From the NCBI RefSeq assembly GCF_008711465.1, contig NZ_VXKQ01000032.1:1-61231 (forward strand): a stretch of 61,231 nt of DNA. Direction: 5' to 3'. Each line of letters opens with the position of its first letter. The stretch's first letter is position 1. Source of the DNA: Francisella sp. SYW-9. Lineage in GTDB: Bacteria > Pseudomonadota > Gammaproteobacteria > Francisellales > Francisellaceae. The notes beneath the pieces were generated by a model. It was not told the DNA's origin and made no database searches. It worked only from the letters and a program-made list of their open reading frames with translations. Both the position numbers and the translations under genes were made by a program. Below, in pieces: positions 7,495-16,273 of this stretch.

Positions 7495-8627
7495 AATACC
7501 ATTCCAGGCATTTGCCAGATACCGGCCATTCTAAGAGTATCTTTTATAATAATAGCTCTTTCATCTTCTGATATAGGCATCATGATATTATATCCACGTG
7601 ATCCAGAGACAACATTGTGGAAAGTATAGTTTGATTTAGTATTTAAATTTTCCTGTTCAAATATTGCATTAGTTCTTCTAATGTCAGAAGCAGATGTAAC
7701 TAGAATAATGTCTTTAATTTTAGGCTTTAAGTTTTCTAATATTTTAAAGCTATCTATGGCACCCCATACTGTACTTTTGGATTGGTCTTCCTGGATTATA
7801 ATATTACTTGGCACCCCATTTTTAACTAACCATTCTTTCATTCTATATGATTCAGTAACACCTAGTTTAGGTCTACCGCCAGCAACTATAATTTTAGCAT
7901 TTGGATATCGTTGATGAACTTCTAACCCTTTTTGTAATCTTTTTATAAGTATATCATCCATTGATCTATCAGAGCTAAGATTATAACCATTGATAATAAT
8001 TACTGTAGGAGAGTTACTTTCAATTTGGATTTGATTTGCGTTGGTATTAATTTGTAGGTAAAAGCTATTTTTTATTATTTTAAAAGTTTTTATAAAGTCA
8101 TCAGTTTTTGACCATTTTAGTTTTTGTAAATTTTGTAATGATAAGTTGTAGTTCTTTAATTTTAGTAAATCTAAATAAGCTATTGCATATATGTGTACAA
8201 CAGGCTCGTTAGGAAAATCTCGTGAAAGTTGTATTATAGTTTCATCTGCTTTTTTATAATCGTGCAAGTCTAACTCTAGAGAAAATAAAGAGAGCCTTAT
8301 TTGCAGTGATTCTGTGGATTTTTTTGAAGTATCTTTAAGAGCTTGATTTAAATAAGTTATAGCACTATATAAGTTCTGTTTATTTGCAGCACTATCGCTA
8401 TCATCACCAGTTCTTGAAACATATTCAATATCAGCTATGGCTTTTTGCTTTAACTCAATTTGTTTTGAACTAGTAGTCGAAGCTATTAGTTTACTAGTAT
8501 TATCATTATAAAAAGGGATATTTGATTTGATATAGGATATGATACTACTTTCTTCAGCAAAAACTTGAGTTGATGCAATAAAGAAGAATAGGTTTATTAT
8601 TATTATTTTTCTTATTAATTTAGTCAT
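7491..8627 (-). CDS. exported DUF218 (YdcF-like) protein with TPR-like N-terminus
   Basis: A 378-residue protein with a signal peptide (MTKLIRKIIIINLFFFIAST..., cleavage near VFA). Residues about 60-190 are helical and TPR-like (for example KADETIIQLSRDFPNEP). Residues about 205-370 form a DUF218/YdcF-type Rossmann domain, with the family hallmarks VIIINGYN, IIVAGGRP, TESYRMKEWLVKNGVP, IIIQEDQSKST and ILVTSASDIRR. DUF218 proteins such as SanA and YdcF act in envelope integrity, but their chemistry is poorly known. Here the canonical VLGGG start is replaced by IINGYN. It is convergent with xseB and divergent from the MFS gene. Confidence 0.8.
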   Translation of the reverse strand: MTKLIRKIIIINLFFFIASTQVFAEESSIISYIKSNIPFYNDNTSKLIASTTSSKQIELKQKAIADIEYVSRTGDDSDSAANKQNLYSAITYLNQALKDTSKKSTESLQIRLSLFSLELDLHDYKKADETIIQLSRDFPNEPVVHIYAIAYLDLLKLKNYNLSLQNLQKLKWSKTDDFIKTFKIIKNSFYLQINTNANQIQIESNSPTVIIINGYNLSSDRSMDDILIKRLQKGLEVHQRYPNAKIIVAGGRPKLGVTESYRMKEWLVKNGVPSNIIIQEDQSKSTVWGAIDSFKILENLKPKIKDIILVTSASDIRRTNAIFEQENLNTKSNYTFHNVVSGSRGYNIMMPISEDERAIIIKDTLRMAGIWQMPGMVF

Positions 8628-8730
8628 TTCTTTTAAAACCTATTATAAATTGCTAAATATTTAACAGTTTCTTTGCAAATTAGCGCTCTATTTAATAATA
8701 TATCATAAATTTAGCTAAAACTTATTGGAA

Positions 8731-10002
8731 ATGAAAAAAGAAATATCTATAAAAAATATATTATTTGCAGGCCTTGCAACAAGCGTTGAATACTTTGACT
8801 TTGCATTATTTGCCTATGTTACTATATATATATCAGCAACTTTCTTCCCTGATAATAATTCAACTGTTGCAACAATTAAAACATTTGGTATGTTTGCAGC
8901 TGGATATTTAATGAGACCTATTGGAGGTATCTTTTTTGGAAACCTTGGTGATAAGATTGGACGTAAGAAGATTCTTATTATAACTGTGACACTAATGGCG
9001 ATTTCATCTGCAATGATTGCGTTTACTCCAGGTTATAGCAGTATTGGAATTACATCAGTAGTCTTAATAATCCTAGCTCGTATGATTCAAGGTTTTTCAA
9101 TAGGTGGAGAGTACAATGGTGTACTAGCTATACTAAGTGAACAAGCTCCTGATAATAAAAGAGGTTTAATTACTGCATTTGGAACATTTTTCTCTGGTTT
9201 CGGTGTCTTTTTCGGTACTGTTATCGTATTTGTATTTTCTGAGATATTATCAAAGCAGCAAATGCATACTTATGGCTGGAGATTATGTTTTGTTATAGGA
9301 ATGATTTTGGCAATTATTGTATTGGTAATGCAGTTTTTACAAAGCGAATCTCCTGAGTATATCAAAGCCAAAGAAGATGGGGCATTAGATGATACTCCAG
9401 TTGTTTCAGCAATCAAAGAATATCCATATCAGATATTGATAGTATTTGCGTTAGCTGGCTATTTAGGGATTGTGTATTATATGGTTGCAGCCTTTATCCC
9501 ATCTATTTTAGAAGGAACTTTACATTACTCTACAAAGACAGCGATGTTTGTAACAATGATCGCATCTATATGCTATTTCGCCACAGCACCATTTTGGGGA
9601 GCAGTTTCAGATAAAGTAGGGCGTAAAAAAGTATTATTAGTATCTTGTATTGGTATTGGGATATTGGTATATCCTAGTTTATTTGTAATAAATAGTATGG
9701 GCTCAGCATTATTATCATGTATTGTAATGTCTATTTTGATGCTTTTTATATCAGCTGCTACAGCGACATTCGTTGTGACTATTAATGAGTTATTCCCAAC
9801 TCATCTTAGATTTAGTGGTGTAGGTACAGGTTATAATATTAGTAATGCTTTATTAGGTGGTACAGTGCCGCTAGTTTCAAGTATATTGATAGTTTATTTT
9901 GGTCAGATGGCTCCTGGGATTTATGCAGTTATAGCCTCGATTATAATCGTTATAATCATAGCTAAGATGCCTGAAACTAATGGTATTAAGCTAGAAGAGT
10001 AA
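8731..10002 (+). CDS. MFS transporter, metabolite:H+ symporter (ProP-like)
   Basis: About 423 residues with 12 membrane helices. The start of helix 1 (VEYFDFALFAY) and the loop G-D-K-I-G-R-K-K after helix 2 are typical of the metabolite:H+ symporter group (ProP, KgtP, ShiA). A second GRKK loop follows helix 8 (SDKVGRKKVL). RMIQGFSIGGEY at the end of helix 4 is the group signature. I use the ATG at 8731 rather than the TTG at 8725. Substrate may be an osmolyte, dicarboxylate or amino acid and cannot be fixed from the sequence. Confidence 0.85.
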   Translation: MKKEISIKNILFAGLATSVEYFDFALFAYVTIYISATFFPDNNSTVATIKTFGMFAAGYLMRPIGGIFFGNLGDKIGRKKILIITVTLMAISSAMIAFTPGYSSIGITSVVLIILARMIQGFSIGGEYNGVLAILSEQAPDNKRGLITAFGTFFSGFGVFFGTVIVFVFSEILSKQQMHTYGWRLCFVIGMILAIIVLVMQFLQSESPEYIKAKEDGALDDTPVVSAIKEYPYQILIVFALAGYLGIVYYMVAAFIPSILEGTLHYSTKTAMFVTMIASICYFATAPFWGAVSDKVGRKKVLLVSCIGIGILVYPSLFVINSMGSALLSCIVMSILMLFISAATATFVVTINELFPTHLRFSGVGTGYNISNALLGGTVPLVSSILIVYFGQMAPGIYAVIASIIIVIIIAKMPETNGIKLEE

Positions 10003-10054
10003 ACTATCAAAAAAATAATCTATAAATAATCTATTGCTTTTTTTGAAACTATTC

Positions 10055-10097
10055 TTGCCATCTTTCTGGTCACCGAGCTAAGTGCGAAGTGTGGCAA
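10055..10097. repeat. degenerate palindromic intergenic repeat
   Basis: TTGCCA at 10055 and TGGCAA at 10092 pair. Between them GGTCACCGAGC...GCGAAGTG is a worn version of the GGTCACTGAGCGGAGTCGAAGTATGACC element found, reversed, at 18488-18515. It lies in the 321-base gap before the his operon and downstream of the MFS gene, where it could also help to end transcription. Confidence 0.4.
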
Positions 10098-10144
10098 TAG
10101 AATCTACTTACTATAGGAATTAAAATAAGATTTTAGCATTATAT

Positions 10145-10243
10145 TTTGACTCTATATTTACTAAGTGTAGTCAAATATCTAATTAACAGGATCTATCATG
10201 ATTGATCTCTATAAACCTATATTTAAAAATATTTTTTAAATAT
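10145..10243 (+). promoter_or_regulatory. his operon leader with three inverted repeats
   Basis: Three symmetric sequences are visible in the 10003-10323 gap. TTTGACT/AGTCAAA lies at 10145-10151 and 10169-10175, GATCTATCA-TGATTGATC at 10190-10207 is an 18-bp palindrome with one mismatched pair, and ATATTTAAAA/TTTTAAATAT at 10219-10243 is perfect with a 5-base loop. TTGACT at 10146 could be a -35 hexamer. No run of histidine codons or leader peptide was found, so enteric-type attenuation is unlikely. The palindromes are candidate operators for the TrpR-like protein encoded next. Confidence 0.4.
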
Positions 10244-10323
10244 CTAAAAATTTGGTTTGTAATCATTGTTTTTCTGTACTACTATGTTAATACACTAGCA
10301 CAGAGTATTAGCTAAAAAAATAA

Positions 10324-10620
10324 ATGTCTGAAATAAAAAATAATAAAGAAAATCTTCAGAATCTTTATGAAGTTTTCACAAGTTTTGAATCTATAGAGCA
10401 AGCAAAGCTTTTCTTAGAAGATTTATGCACACCAGTAGATTTAATGGCAATGGCTGCTCGTTGGAGAGTAGTTAAAGAATTAAAAAAAGATAAATCATAT
10501 CGCCAGATCCATGCTGAAACAGGGGTCAGCCTTACAACTATTAGTAGAGTTGCAAGATGCCTTACTTATGGAACAAATGGTTATAACACTATCTATAACA
10601 AAACAAAAAATGAGAGTTAA
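10324..10620 (+). CDS. TrpR/YerC-like helix-turn-helix regulator
   Basis: A 98-residue all-helical protein of the TrpR superfamily, YerC/YecD branch. The helical N-terminal part carries the family pattern F...L.TP.DLMAMAARW (residues about 28-50). The helix-turn-helix has SYRQIHAETGVSLTTISRVARCL (59-81). TrpR itself binds tryptophan and DNA as an interlocked dimer. The gene heads the histidine operon, with hisG starting 1 base after its stop or just before it, so it very likely controls the operon in response to a ligand such as histidine. Ligand and target are inference. Confidence 0.8.
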   Translation: MSEIKNNKENLQNLYEVFTSFESIEQAKLFLEDLCTPVDLMAMAARWRVVKELKKDKSYRQIHAETGVSLTTISRVARCLTYGTNGYNTIYNKTKNES

Positions 10621-10621
10621 G

Positions 10622-11512
10622 ATGAGAAAAAGATTAAGAGTTGCTATACAAAAGAAAGGCAGACTATATGATAATTCAATGGAATTATTTAATAAAATAG
10701 GTGTCAAAGTCGAGTTCTCAAGTAAAAGTAATTTGTTATGCCATTCAATAAATGCTCCGATTGATTTTCTTTTTGTAAGAGATGATGATATTCCAACTTT
10801 AGTAAATGGTAATGTTTGTGATTTTGGCATAGTAGGTGAGAATGTTTTAGAAGAGTATTTACTAAGCATAAAAGATACTAATAAAAAGAATGATATTATC
10901 AAAACGAAAAAACTAGGTTTTGGTAAATGTAGATTATCTATAGCTGTACCAAATAATGCTAGTGAAAACTTAAATGATCTTAAAAATACCCGAATAGCAA
11001 CTTCATATCCTTATTTAGTACAAGAGTTTTCAGATAAGAATGATTTAGGTCTTGATCCATTATCTATTTCTGGATCTGTTGAGATCGCACCAAACTTACA
11101 AATGGCGAGCTCAATATGTGACTTGGTTTCTACTGGTAGAACATTAGAAGAGAATAATCTTAAAGAGATTCATACTATAATGAAAAGCCAAGCTATTCTA
11201 ATTCGCTCAAATGAGAGTTTTGGTGAAGAATTAGAAGAGTATTATGAGTTATTACTTAGACGAATTGAGGGCGTAAAACATGCCCAAGAACGTAAATATA
11301 TTATGTTTCATATTGATAAAAATGCTGTTGATACAATCTCTCACATTTTACCAGGACATGAGGGCCAAACTATTATGCCTATATATGGTGATAATAAAGT
11401 CGCGGTACATTTAGTTACCAAAGAAGGTGTTTTCTGGGGAACTTTAGAGAAGTTAAAAGAAGCTGGTGCTAGCTCTATATTAGTTTTACCGATTGAAAAA
11501 ATGTTGGAGTAA
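10622..11512 (+). CDS. hisG: ATP phosphoribosyltransferase, long form
   Basis: First step of histidine synthesis: ATP plus PRPP gives phosphoribosyl-ATP. About 296 residues, the long, histidine-regulated hexameric form that needs no HisZ. Visible are RLRVAIQKKGRL, the PRPP-side segment FGIVGENVLEEY, the loop DLVSTGRTLEEN (PRPP-binding) and the C-terminal ACT-like regulatory domain (about 225-296, ending SILVLPIEKML). I choose the ATG at 10622; the ATG at 10610 would add four residues and overlap the regulator. It is followed 9 bases later by hisD. Confidence 0.95.
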   Translation: MRKRLRVAIQKKGRLYDNSMELFNKIGVKVEFSSKSNLLCHSINAPIDFLFVRDDDIPTLVNGNVCDFGIVGENVLEEYLLSIKDTNKKNDIIKTKKLGFGKCRLSIAVPNNASENLNDLKNTRIATSYPYLVQEFSDKNDLGLDPLSISGSVEIAPNLQMASSICDLVSTGRTLEENNLKEIHTIMKSQAILIRSNESFGEELEEYYELLLRRIEGVKHAQERKYIMFHIDKNAVDTISHILPGHEGQTIMPIYGDNKVAVHLVTKEGVFWGTLEKLKEAGASSILVLPIEKMLE

Positions 11513-11521
11513 GTAACTACA

Positions 11522-12820
11522 ATGATTGAAATATATAATTGGCGAGAGCTTAGTGTAGTTAAGCAAGTAGAGCTTTTATCTCGCCCAGTTTCTGCTAATA
11601 AAGCTAGCTTAGTCTCAGGCGTTAGAGATATTTTAAGTGAAGTCCAGCAAAATGGTGATAAAGCACTTTTTGAGCTTACTTCTAAGTTTGACTGTGTTGG
11701 TTTAGATGATATTGAAGTCTCAACAGATGAGATTAAGAATGCTTATTCATTAGTTTCACAAGATGATATTAATTTAGTTAAAAGCTCTATAGCGCGTATA
11801 TCTAACTATCATGAAGTAATGAAGCCAAAAACAACTGTTTGTGATACTAATGATGGTGTGGTTTGTAAAAAAGTTTATAAACCTATCGAAAAGGTTGGTT
11901 TATATGTCCCAGGTGGTTCAGCACCTTTAGTTTCTACGCTAATAATGTTGGCAGCTCCAGCACAAATTGCTGGCTGTAAAGAAGTCTATGTAACTACTCC
12001 TTGTGATAAAAATGGTAATATTCATCCACTAATTTTAATAGCTGCTGATATTTGTAAGGTTTCAAAGATTTATAAGCTAGGTGGTGCTCAGGCGATAGCT
12101 GCTTTAGCTTACGGTACAGAGACAGTAGCTAAAGTTAATAAAATCTATGGTCCAGGAAATTCTTGGGTTACAGAAGCAAAACAACAAGTATCTAATGATA
12201 GTCAAGGCGCTGCAATAGATCTACCAGCTGGACCTTCAGAGGTTTTAGTAGTTGCTGATGAGAGCGCAGATCCTAGATTTGTTGCTGCAGATCTACTAGC
12301 TCAGGCTGAGCATGGTATAGATTCACAAGCACTACTAATCACAACTAGTCAAACTTTAGCTAATAAAGTTAGAGATGAAGTTTCTAAGCAGGTCAGTACA
12401 GCTGAAAGAAAAACTATAATTGAGAAGTCTTTAGAAAATAGTGCAATTATTATTGTAGGTACACTTAACCAAGCAATTAATATAGCTAATGAATATGCTT
12501 CTGAGCATCTTATTTTAAATATTAAAGATGCAGATGAGTATATTGATAGTATTGAAAATGCTGGAGCTATATTTGTGGGTCCTTGGGCAGTAGAGGCATT
12601 AGGTGATTATATTACTGGGTCAAACCATGTGTTACCAACTTATGGTTATGCCAAAGCTTATAGTGGTTTAGCAACTATAGATTTTATGAAAGCAATAAGC
12701 ATTCAAAATGTCTCAAAACAAGGGATGAAAAATATAGGTGAAATGGCAATGAGATTAGCTGATATAGAAGGTCTAAAAGCTCATGAAATGGCTGTTAAAA
12801 TTCGTTTGGAGAGCTTATAA
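11522..12820 (+). CDS. hisD: histidinol dehydrogenase
   Basis: A 432-residue, zinc- and NAD-dependent enzyme for the last two oxidations, histidinol to histidine. Diagnostic stretches are VPGGSAPLVSTLIMLAAPA, GGAQAIAALAYGT, KIYGPGN, DLPAGPSEVLVVAD and AQAEHGIDSQA with the zinc-ligand histidine, and GSNHVLPT near residue 360. Length is normal. It lies between hisG and hisC with 3-9 base gaps, as in the enteric operon. Confidence 0.96.
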   Translation: MIEIYNWRELSVVKQVELLSRPVSANKASLVSGVRDILSEVQQNGDKALFELTSKFDCVGLDDIEVSTDEIKNAYSLVSQDDINLVKSSIARISNYHEVMKPKTTVCDTNDGVVCKKVYKPIEKVGLYVPGGSAPLVSTLIMLAAPAQIAGCKEVYVTTPCDKNGNIHPLILIAADICKVSKIYKLGGAQAIAALAYGTETVAKVNKIYGPGNSWVTEAKQQVSNDSQGAAIDLPAGPSEVLVVADESADPRFVAADLLAQAEHGIDSQALLITTSQTLANKVRDEVSKQVSTAERKTIIEKSLENSAIIIVGTLNQAINIANEYASEHLILNIKDADEYIDSIENAGAIFVGPWAVEALGDYITGSNHVLPTYGYAKAYSGLATIDFMKAISIQNVSKQGMKNIGEMAMRLADIEGLKAHEMAVKIRLESL

Positions 12821-12823
12821 GAT

Positions 12824-13891
12824 ATGCAAGAGCTAGAAAAATTAATTCGTAAAGATTTACAAAAGTTTAGTGCTTATTCATCAGCTAGATCTCTAAAAGT
12901 TCAAGGGAGCATATGGCTTAATGCTAATGAATCTCCTTATAATGATGAAAATCTATTTAATCGTTATCCTTCACAGCAACCTCAACAATTAGTTCAATGT
13001 TTAGCAGGTATCTACAAGGTGAAAGCTAACAATTTGTTAGTTACTCGTGGTAGTGATGAAGGAATAGATCTGTTATTTAGGCTATATTGCGAATATCAAA
13101 AAGATAGTGTATTTGCAGTAGAGCCAACATTTGGGATGTATAAAATCGCGGCACAATTACAAGGTGTTGAGTATAAGACCATAAAGCTTGAACAAGAGAA
13201 TGATTTTAAACTAGATATTGCTAAGCTTTTAGAAAGTATTCCTAATAATTGTAAGTTACTTTTCTTATGTACTCCAAATAATCCAACTGGTAAATCATTA
13301 TCACTAGCTGAGATTGAAAAGGTATTAGTAAGCTTGGCAGATAAATGTATAGTTGTTGTAGATGAGGCATATATAGAGTTTAGTAGTGAACAGTCAGCGA
13401 CTACTATTATCGATAAATATCAAAACTTAGTTGTACTAAGAACATTATCAAAATCTTTTGGTATGGCAGGACTTAGATTAGGAACAATAATTTCTAATGC
13501 TAAAATGATTGAATGGTTAAGAAAAATCTTAGCACCATATCCAATTCCAAAGACTACTGAAACTACGATATTAAATTTACTTGATGGTAAGAGCTTAGCT
13601 AAGCTAGATGCTCAAGTTGAAGAAATAAAACAGCAGAGACAGCTAGTATTTGAAAAGCTAGAACAGTTAGCTATAGTAAATAAAGTATATTCATCAGATG
13701 CGAACTTTTTACTAGTTAGTTTTAAAAAGCACGTTTTTGATGATTTAATTGCAAACAATATAGTTGTGCGTTCTATGGCGCATTTTTTTAATGATGAAAA
13801 GATGCTAAGAATAAGTATTGGAACATCAGTTGAAAATAAAAAACTAATTGAAGTATTACAAAAATTAAGTAGTGATTATGAAGCAAAATAA
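12824..13891 (+). CDS. hisC: histidinol-phosphate aminotransferase
   Basis: A 355-residue fold-type I PLP enzyme converting imidazole-acetol phosphate to histidinol phosphate with glutamate. NANESPY near residue 28, TRGSDEGIDLL (PLP phosphate region), CTPNNPTGK, VVDEAYIEF with the PLP-ring aspartate, and the lysine motif LRTLSKSFGMAGLRLG are all present. The hisB start lies inside its 3' end (14-bp overlap). Confidence 0.95.
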   Translation: MQELEKLIRKDLQKFSAYSSARSLKVQGSIWLNANESPYNDENLFNRYPSQQPQQLVQCLAGIYKVKANNLLVTRGSDEGIDLLFRLYCEYQKDSVFAVEPTFGMYKIAAQLQGVEYKTIKLEQENDFKLDIAKLLESIPNNCKLLFLCTPNNPTGKSLSLAEIEKVLVSLADKCIVVVDEAYIEFSSEQSATTIIDKYQNLVVLRTLSKSFGMAGLRLGTIISNAKMIEWLRKILAPYPIPKTTETTILNLLDGKSLAKLDAQVEEIKQQRQLVFEKLEQLAIVNKVYSSDANFLLVSFKKHVFDDLIANNIVVRSMAHFFNDEKMLRISIGTSVENKKLIEVLQKLSSDYEAK

Positions 13892-14954
13892 ATATTTATT
13901 TATTGATAGAGATGGTACGTTAATAGTTGAACCGCCCATAGATAAACAAGTCGATAGTATCGAGAAATTAGAGTTTTTTGAAGGTGTCTTTGAGGCGCTT
14001 AAAAAATTACAAAAAGCAGGTTTTAAACTTGTAATGGTATCAAATCAAGATGGTTTAGGAAATGAGTCTTTTCCTCAAGAAGATTTTGATGCGCCTCATG
14101 ACTTGATGATGAAGATATTTAAATCACAAGGTATTGTATTTGAAGATGTGTTAATCTGTCCACATTTTGACCATGAAAACTGTAATTGTCGTAAACCTAA
14201 AGTTGGTTTGTTGATGGATTATTTAGTTGAGCAAAAGATCTCTCTAAAAGATAGCTATGTGATTGGTGATAGAGAAACAGATGTTCAATTAGCACATAAT
14301 ATAAAAGTTAATCCTATTCAGTTTGGTATTGGAAATTATCAATCTTGGGATGATATTACTACAGCGATATTAAATAAACCTAGAGTAGCTGAAATCAAGC
14401 GTGTAACTAATGAGACGGATATTATTGTAAAAGTTAATCTAGATGTTCCTGGAACTCGAGAAATCAATACTGGTCTTGGATTTTTTGATCATATGCTTGA
14501 TCAGATTGTAAAACATGCTGGTATAAGCGCAGTAATTCAGGCAAAGGGTGATCTTCATATCGATGATCATCATTGTGTTGAAGATGTAGCGATTACTCTT
14601 TCACAAGCAATTGCTCAAGCTCTAGGAGATAAATATGGTATTAATCGTTATGGTTTTTTGCTACCAATGGATGAAGCTTTGGTTGAGATCGCTCTAGATC
14701 TAAGTGGTAGAAATTTCTGTTCATTTGAAGCGAATTTTGATCGAGAAATAGTTGGGGATTTATCAGTAGAGTTAGTGAAGCATTTCTTTGTATCTTTTGC
14801 AGAAGGTTTAAAAGCTACACTACATATCAAAGTAACAGGTGAGAATACTCATCATATGATAGAGGCTTGTTTTAAAGGTTTAGGAAAAGTGCTTAAACAA
14901 GCGATTGCCAAAAATGGTATAGATGAGATTCCAAGCTCAAAGGGTGTTTTATGA
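13878..14954 (+). CDS. hisB: bifunctional histidinol-phosphatase / imidazoleglycerol-phosphate dehydratase
   Basis: About 358 residues with two fused enzymes, as in enteric bacteria. The N-terminal HAD phosphatase (1-165) shows FIDRDGTL with the nucleophile aspartate, the VSNQDG motif and a zinc cluster in CPHFDHENCNCRKPK. The C-terminal dehydratase (about 170-358) shows GLGFFDHMLDQ, the manganese-binding DDHHCVEDVAI and HHMIEACFKGL. They catalyse steps six and eight. The ATG at 13878 is used; a start two codons earlier is also possible. The last 4 bases overlap hisH (ATGA). Confidence 0.95.
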   Translation: MKQNKYLFIDRDGTLIVEPPIDKQVDSIEKLEFFEGVFEALKKLQKAGFKLVMVSNQDGLGNESFPQEDFDAPHDLMMKIFKSQGIVFEDVLICPHFDHENCNCRKPKVGLLMDYLVEQKISLKDSYVIGDRETDVQLAHNIKVNPIQFGIGNYQSWDDITTAILNKPRVAEIKRVTNETDIIVKVNLDVPGTREINTGLGFFDHMLDQIVKHAGISAVIQAKGDLHIDDHHCVEDVAITLSQAIAQALGDKYGINRYGFLLPMDEALVEIALDLSGRNFCSFEANFDREIVGDLSVELVKHFFVSFAEGLKATLHIKVTGENTHHMIEACFKGLGKVLKQAIAKNGIDEIPSSKGVL

Positions 14955-15547
14955 TAGCGATAATAGACTGTTGTGGGAGTAATTTTGCTTCGATAAAATA
15001 TGCTTTTGAGAAATTAGGGCAAGAAATAGTCCTAACACATGATGCTGAAGTTATCAAAAAATCAGACTGCGTAATTTTACCTGGTGTAGGACATGCTAAA
15101 TCAGCTATGGATAGTTTAAGAAAAAATAATTTAGATAAGCTTATTCCAAAGCTAACACAACCAGTATTAGGAATATGTTTAGGAATGCAAATTATGTATA
15201 GTTTTTCTGAAGAAGGAAATACCGATTGTTTGGGTATTTTTCCTGAAAAAGTAAAAGCTTTTAAGAGAACTCAAGGTTTTAGTATTCCACACATGGGTTG
15301 GAACAGCTTACAAAATATAAATAAGGATCATTTTTTATTTAAAAATATCGCAGAAGATGATTATGTATATTTTGTGCATAGTTTTTATGCTGAGCTTAAT
15401 CAATTTAGCATAGCTACTAATGACTATATAAATGATTTCACTGCGATAGTAAATAAAGATAATTTTTATGGTATTCAATTTCATCCTGAGAAGTCAGGTA
15501 ATGTTGGGATGAAGATTTTAGAGAATTTTATACAAGGAGTTTTATAA
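14951..15547 (+). CDS. hisH: imidazole glycerol phosphate synthase, glutaminase subunit
   Basis: A 198-residue class I glutamine amidotransferase that feeds ammonia to HisF. The nucleophile cysteine is in VLGICLGMQ (about residue 76), and the His-Glu pair is in YGIQFHPEKSG near residue 178. The oxyanion strand region PGVGHA is at about 45. Its ATG overlaps the hisB stop, and hisA starts at the next base after its stop, so translation is probably coupled along the run. Confidence 0.95.
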   Translation: MIAIIDCCGSNFASIKYAFEKLGQEIVLTHDAEVIKKSDCVILPGVGHAKSAMDSLRKNNLDKLIPKLTQPVLGICLGMQIMYSFSEEGNTDCLGIFPEKVKAFKRTQGFSIPHMGWNSLQNINKDHFLFKNIAEDDYVYFVHSFYAELNQFSIATNDYINDFTAIVNKDNFYGIQFHPEKSGNVGMKILENFIQGVL

Positions 15548-16273
15548 ATGAATATATTTCCAGCGATAGATCTTATAAATGGCAAATGTGTTCGTTTAGA
15601 AAAAGGTGATTTCAATAAAACTACTACTTATGAGCTTGAACCAAAAGATGTTGCAAAAACATATCAACAAGCAGGTGCAGAGTTTATCCATGTCGTAGAT
15701 TTGGATGGCGCTAAGAAAGGCCAAACTTGTCAATTTGAGACTATTCAGAAGATTAGAGAAAACTGTAATATGACTCTACAAGTTGGTGGTGGTGTCAAAG
15801 ATTTTGAAACTATCGAAAAGCTTCTAGAACTTGGGGTTGATAGGGTAGTTGTTGGTAGTTTAGCAGTTAAGGATATAGCTTTAACAAAGAAGTTTTTTGA
15901 GAAATATGGCGCTGAGAAGATAGTTTTAGCTTTAGATGTGTTTATCAAAGATGGTATTCCTTACATAGCAACGCATGGCTGGCAAGAGTCTAGTACAACA
16001 ACTTTAGATGAAATATTACAGACTTATCTTGGTGATGGTCTTGAGTATGTCTTATGTACTGATATTTCTCGAGACGGTATGCTGCAAGGTCCAAATTTTG
16101 AGCTATATAAAATCTACTCATCTATATATCCAGATATTCAATTTATGGCTTCTGGTGGGGTTGGTAGCTTAGAAGATTTAGAAATTCTAAAAGAGCAGAA
16201 TACTTATGGTGTTATCATAGGCAAAGCTCTATATGAAAATAAATTTACACTTCAAGAGGCTTTAGAATGTTAA
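15548..16273 (+). CDS. hisA: ProFAR isomerase
   Basis: A 241-residue (beta-alpha)8 barrel isomerising phosphoribosyl-formimino-AICAR phosphate. The catalytic aspartate of strand 1 is in IFPAIDLINGKCVRL and the strand-5 acid is in CTDISRDGMLQGPN. The phosphate-binding halves GGGVKDFE and ASGGVGSLEDL are clear. The end overlaps hisF by 7 bp. A long TTG-free reading in frame and normal length make the boundaries secure. Confidence 0.95.
   Translation: MNIFPAIDLINGKCVRLEKGDFNKTTTYELEPKDVAKTYQQAGAEFIHVVDLDGAKKGQTCQFETIQKIRENCNMTLQVGGGVKDFETIEKLLELGVDRVVVGSLAVKDIALTKKFFEKYGAEKIVLALDVFIKDGIPYIATHGWQESSTTTLDEILQTYLGDGLEYVLCTDISRDGMLQGPNFELYKIYSSIYPDIQFMASGGVGSLEDLEILKEQNTYGVIIGKALYENKFTLQEALEC

Noticed and set aside
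10003-10323. Histidine attenuator or T-box in the his leader
   Set aside because: No short leader frame with consecutive histidine codons and no T-box specifier/antiterminator sequence could be found; the visible symmetry fits protein-binding sites better.
10495-10902. Minus-strand 135-codon frame over the regulator and hisG
   Set aside because: It lies antisense to two well-identified genes and its translation is low-complexity without any motif.
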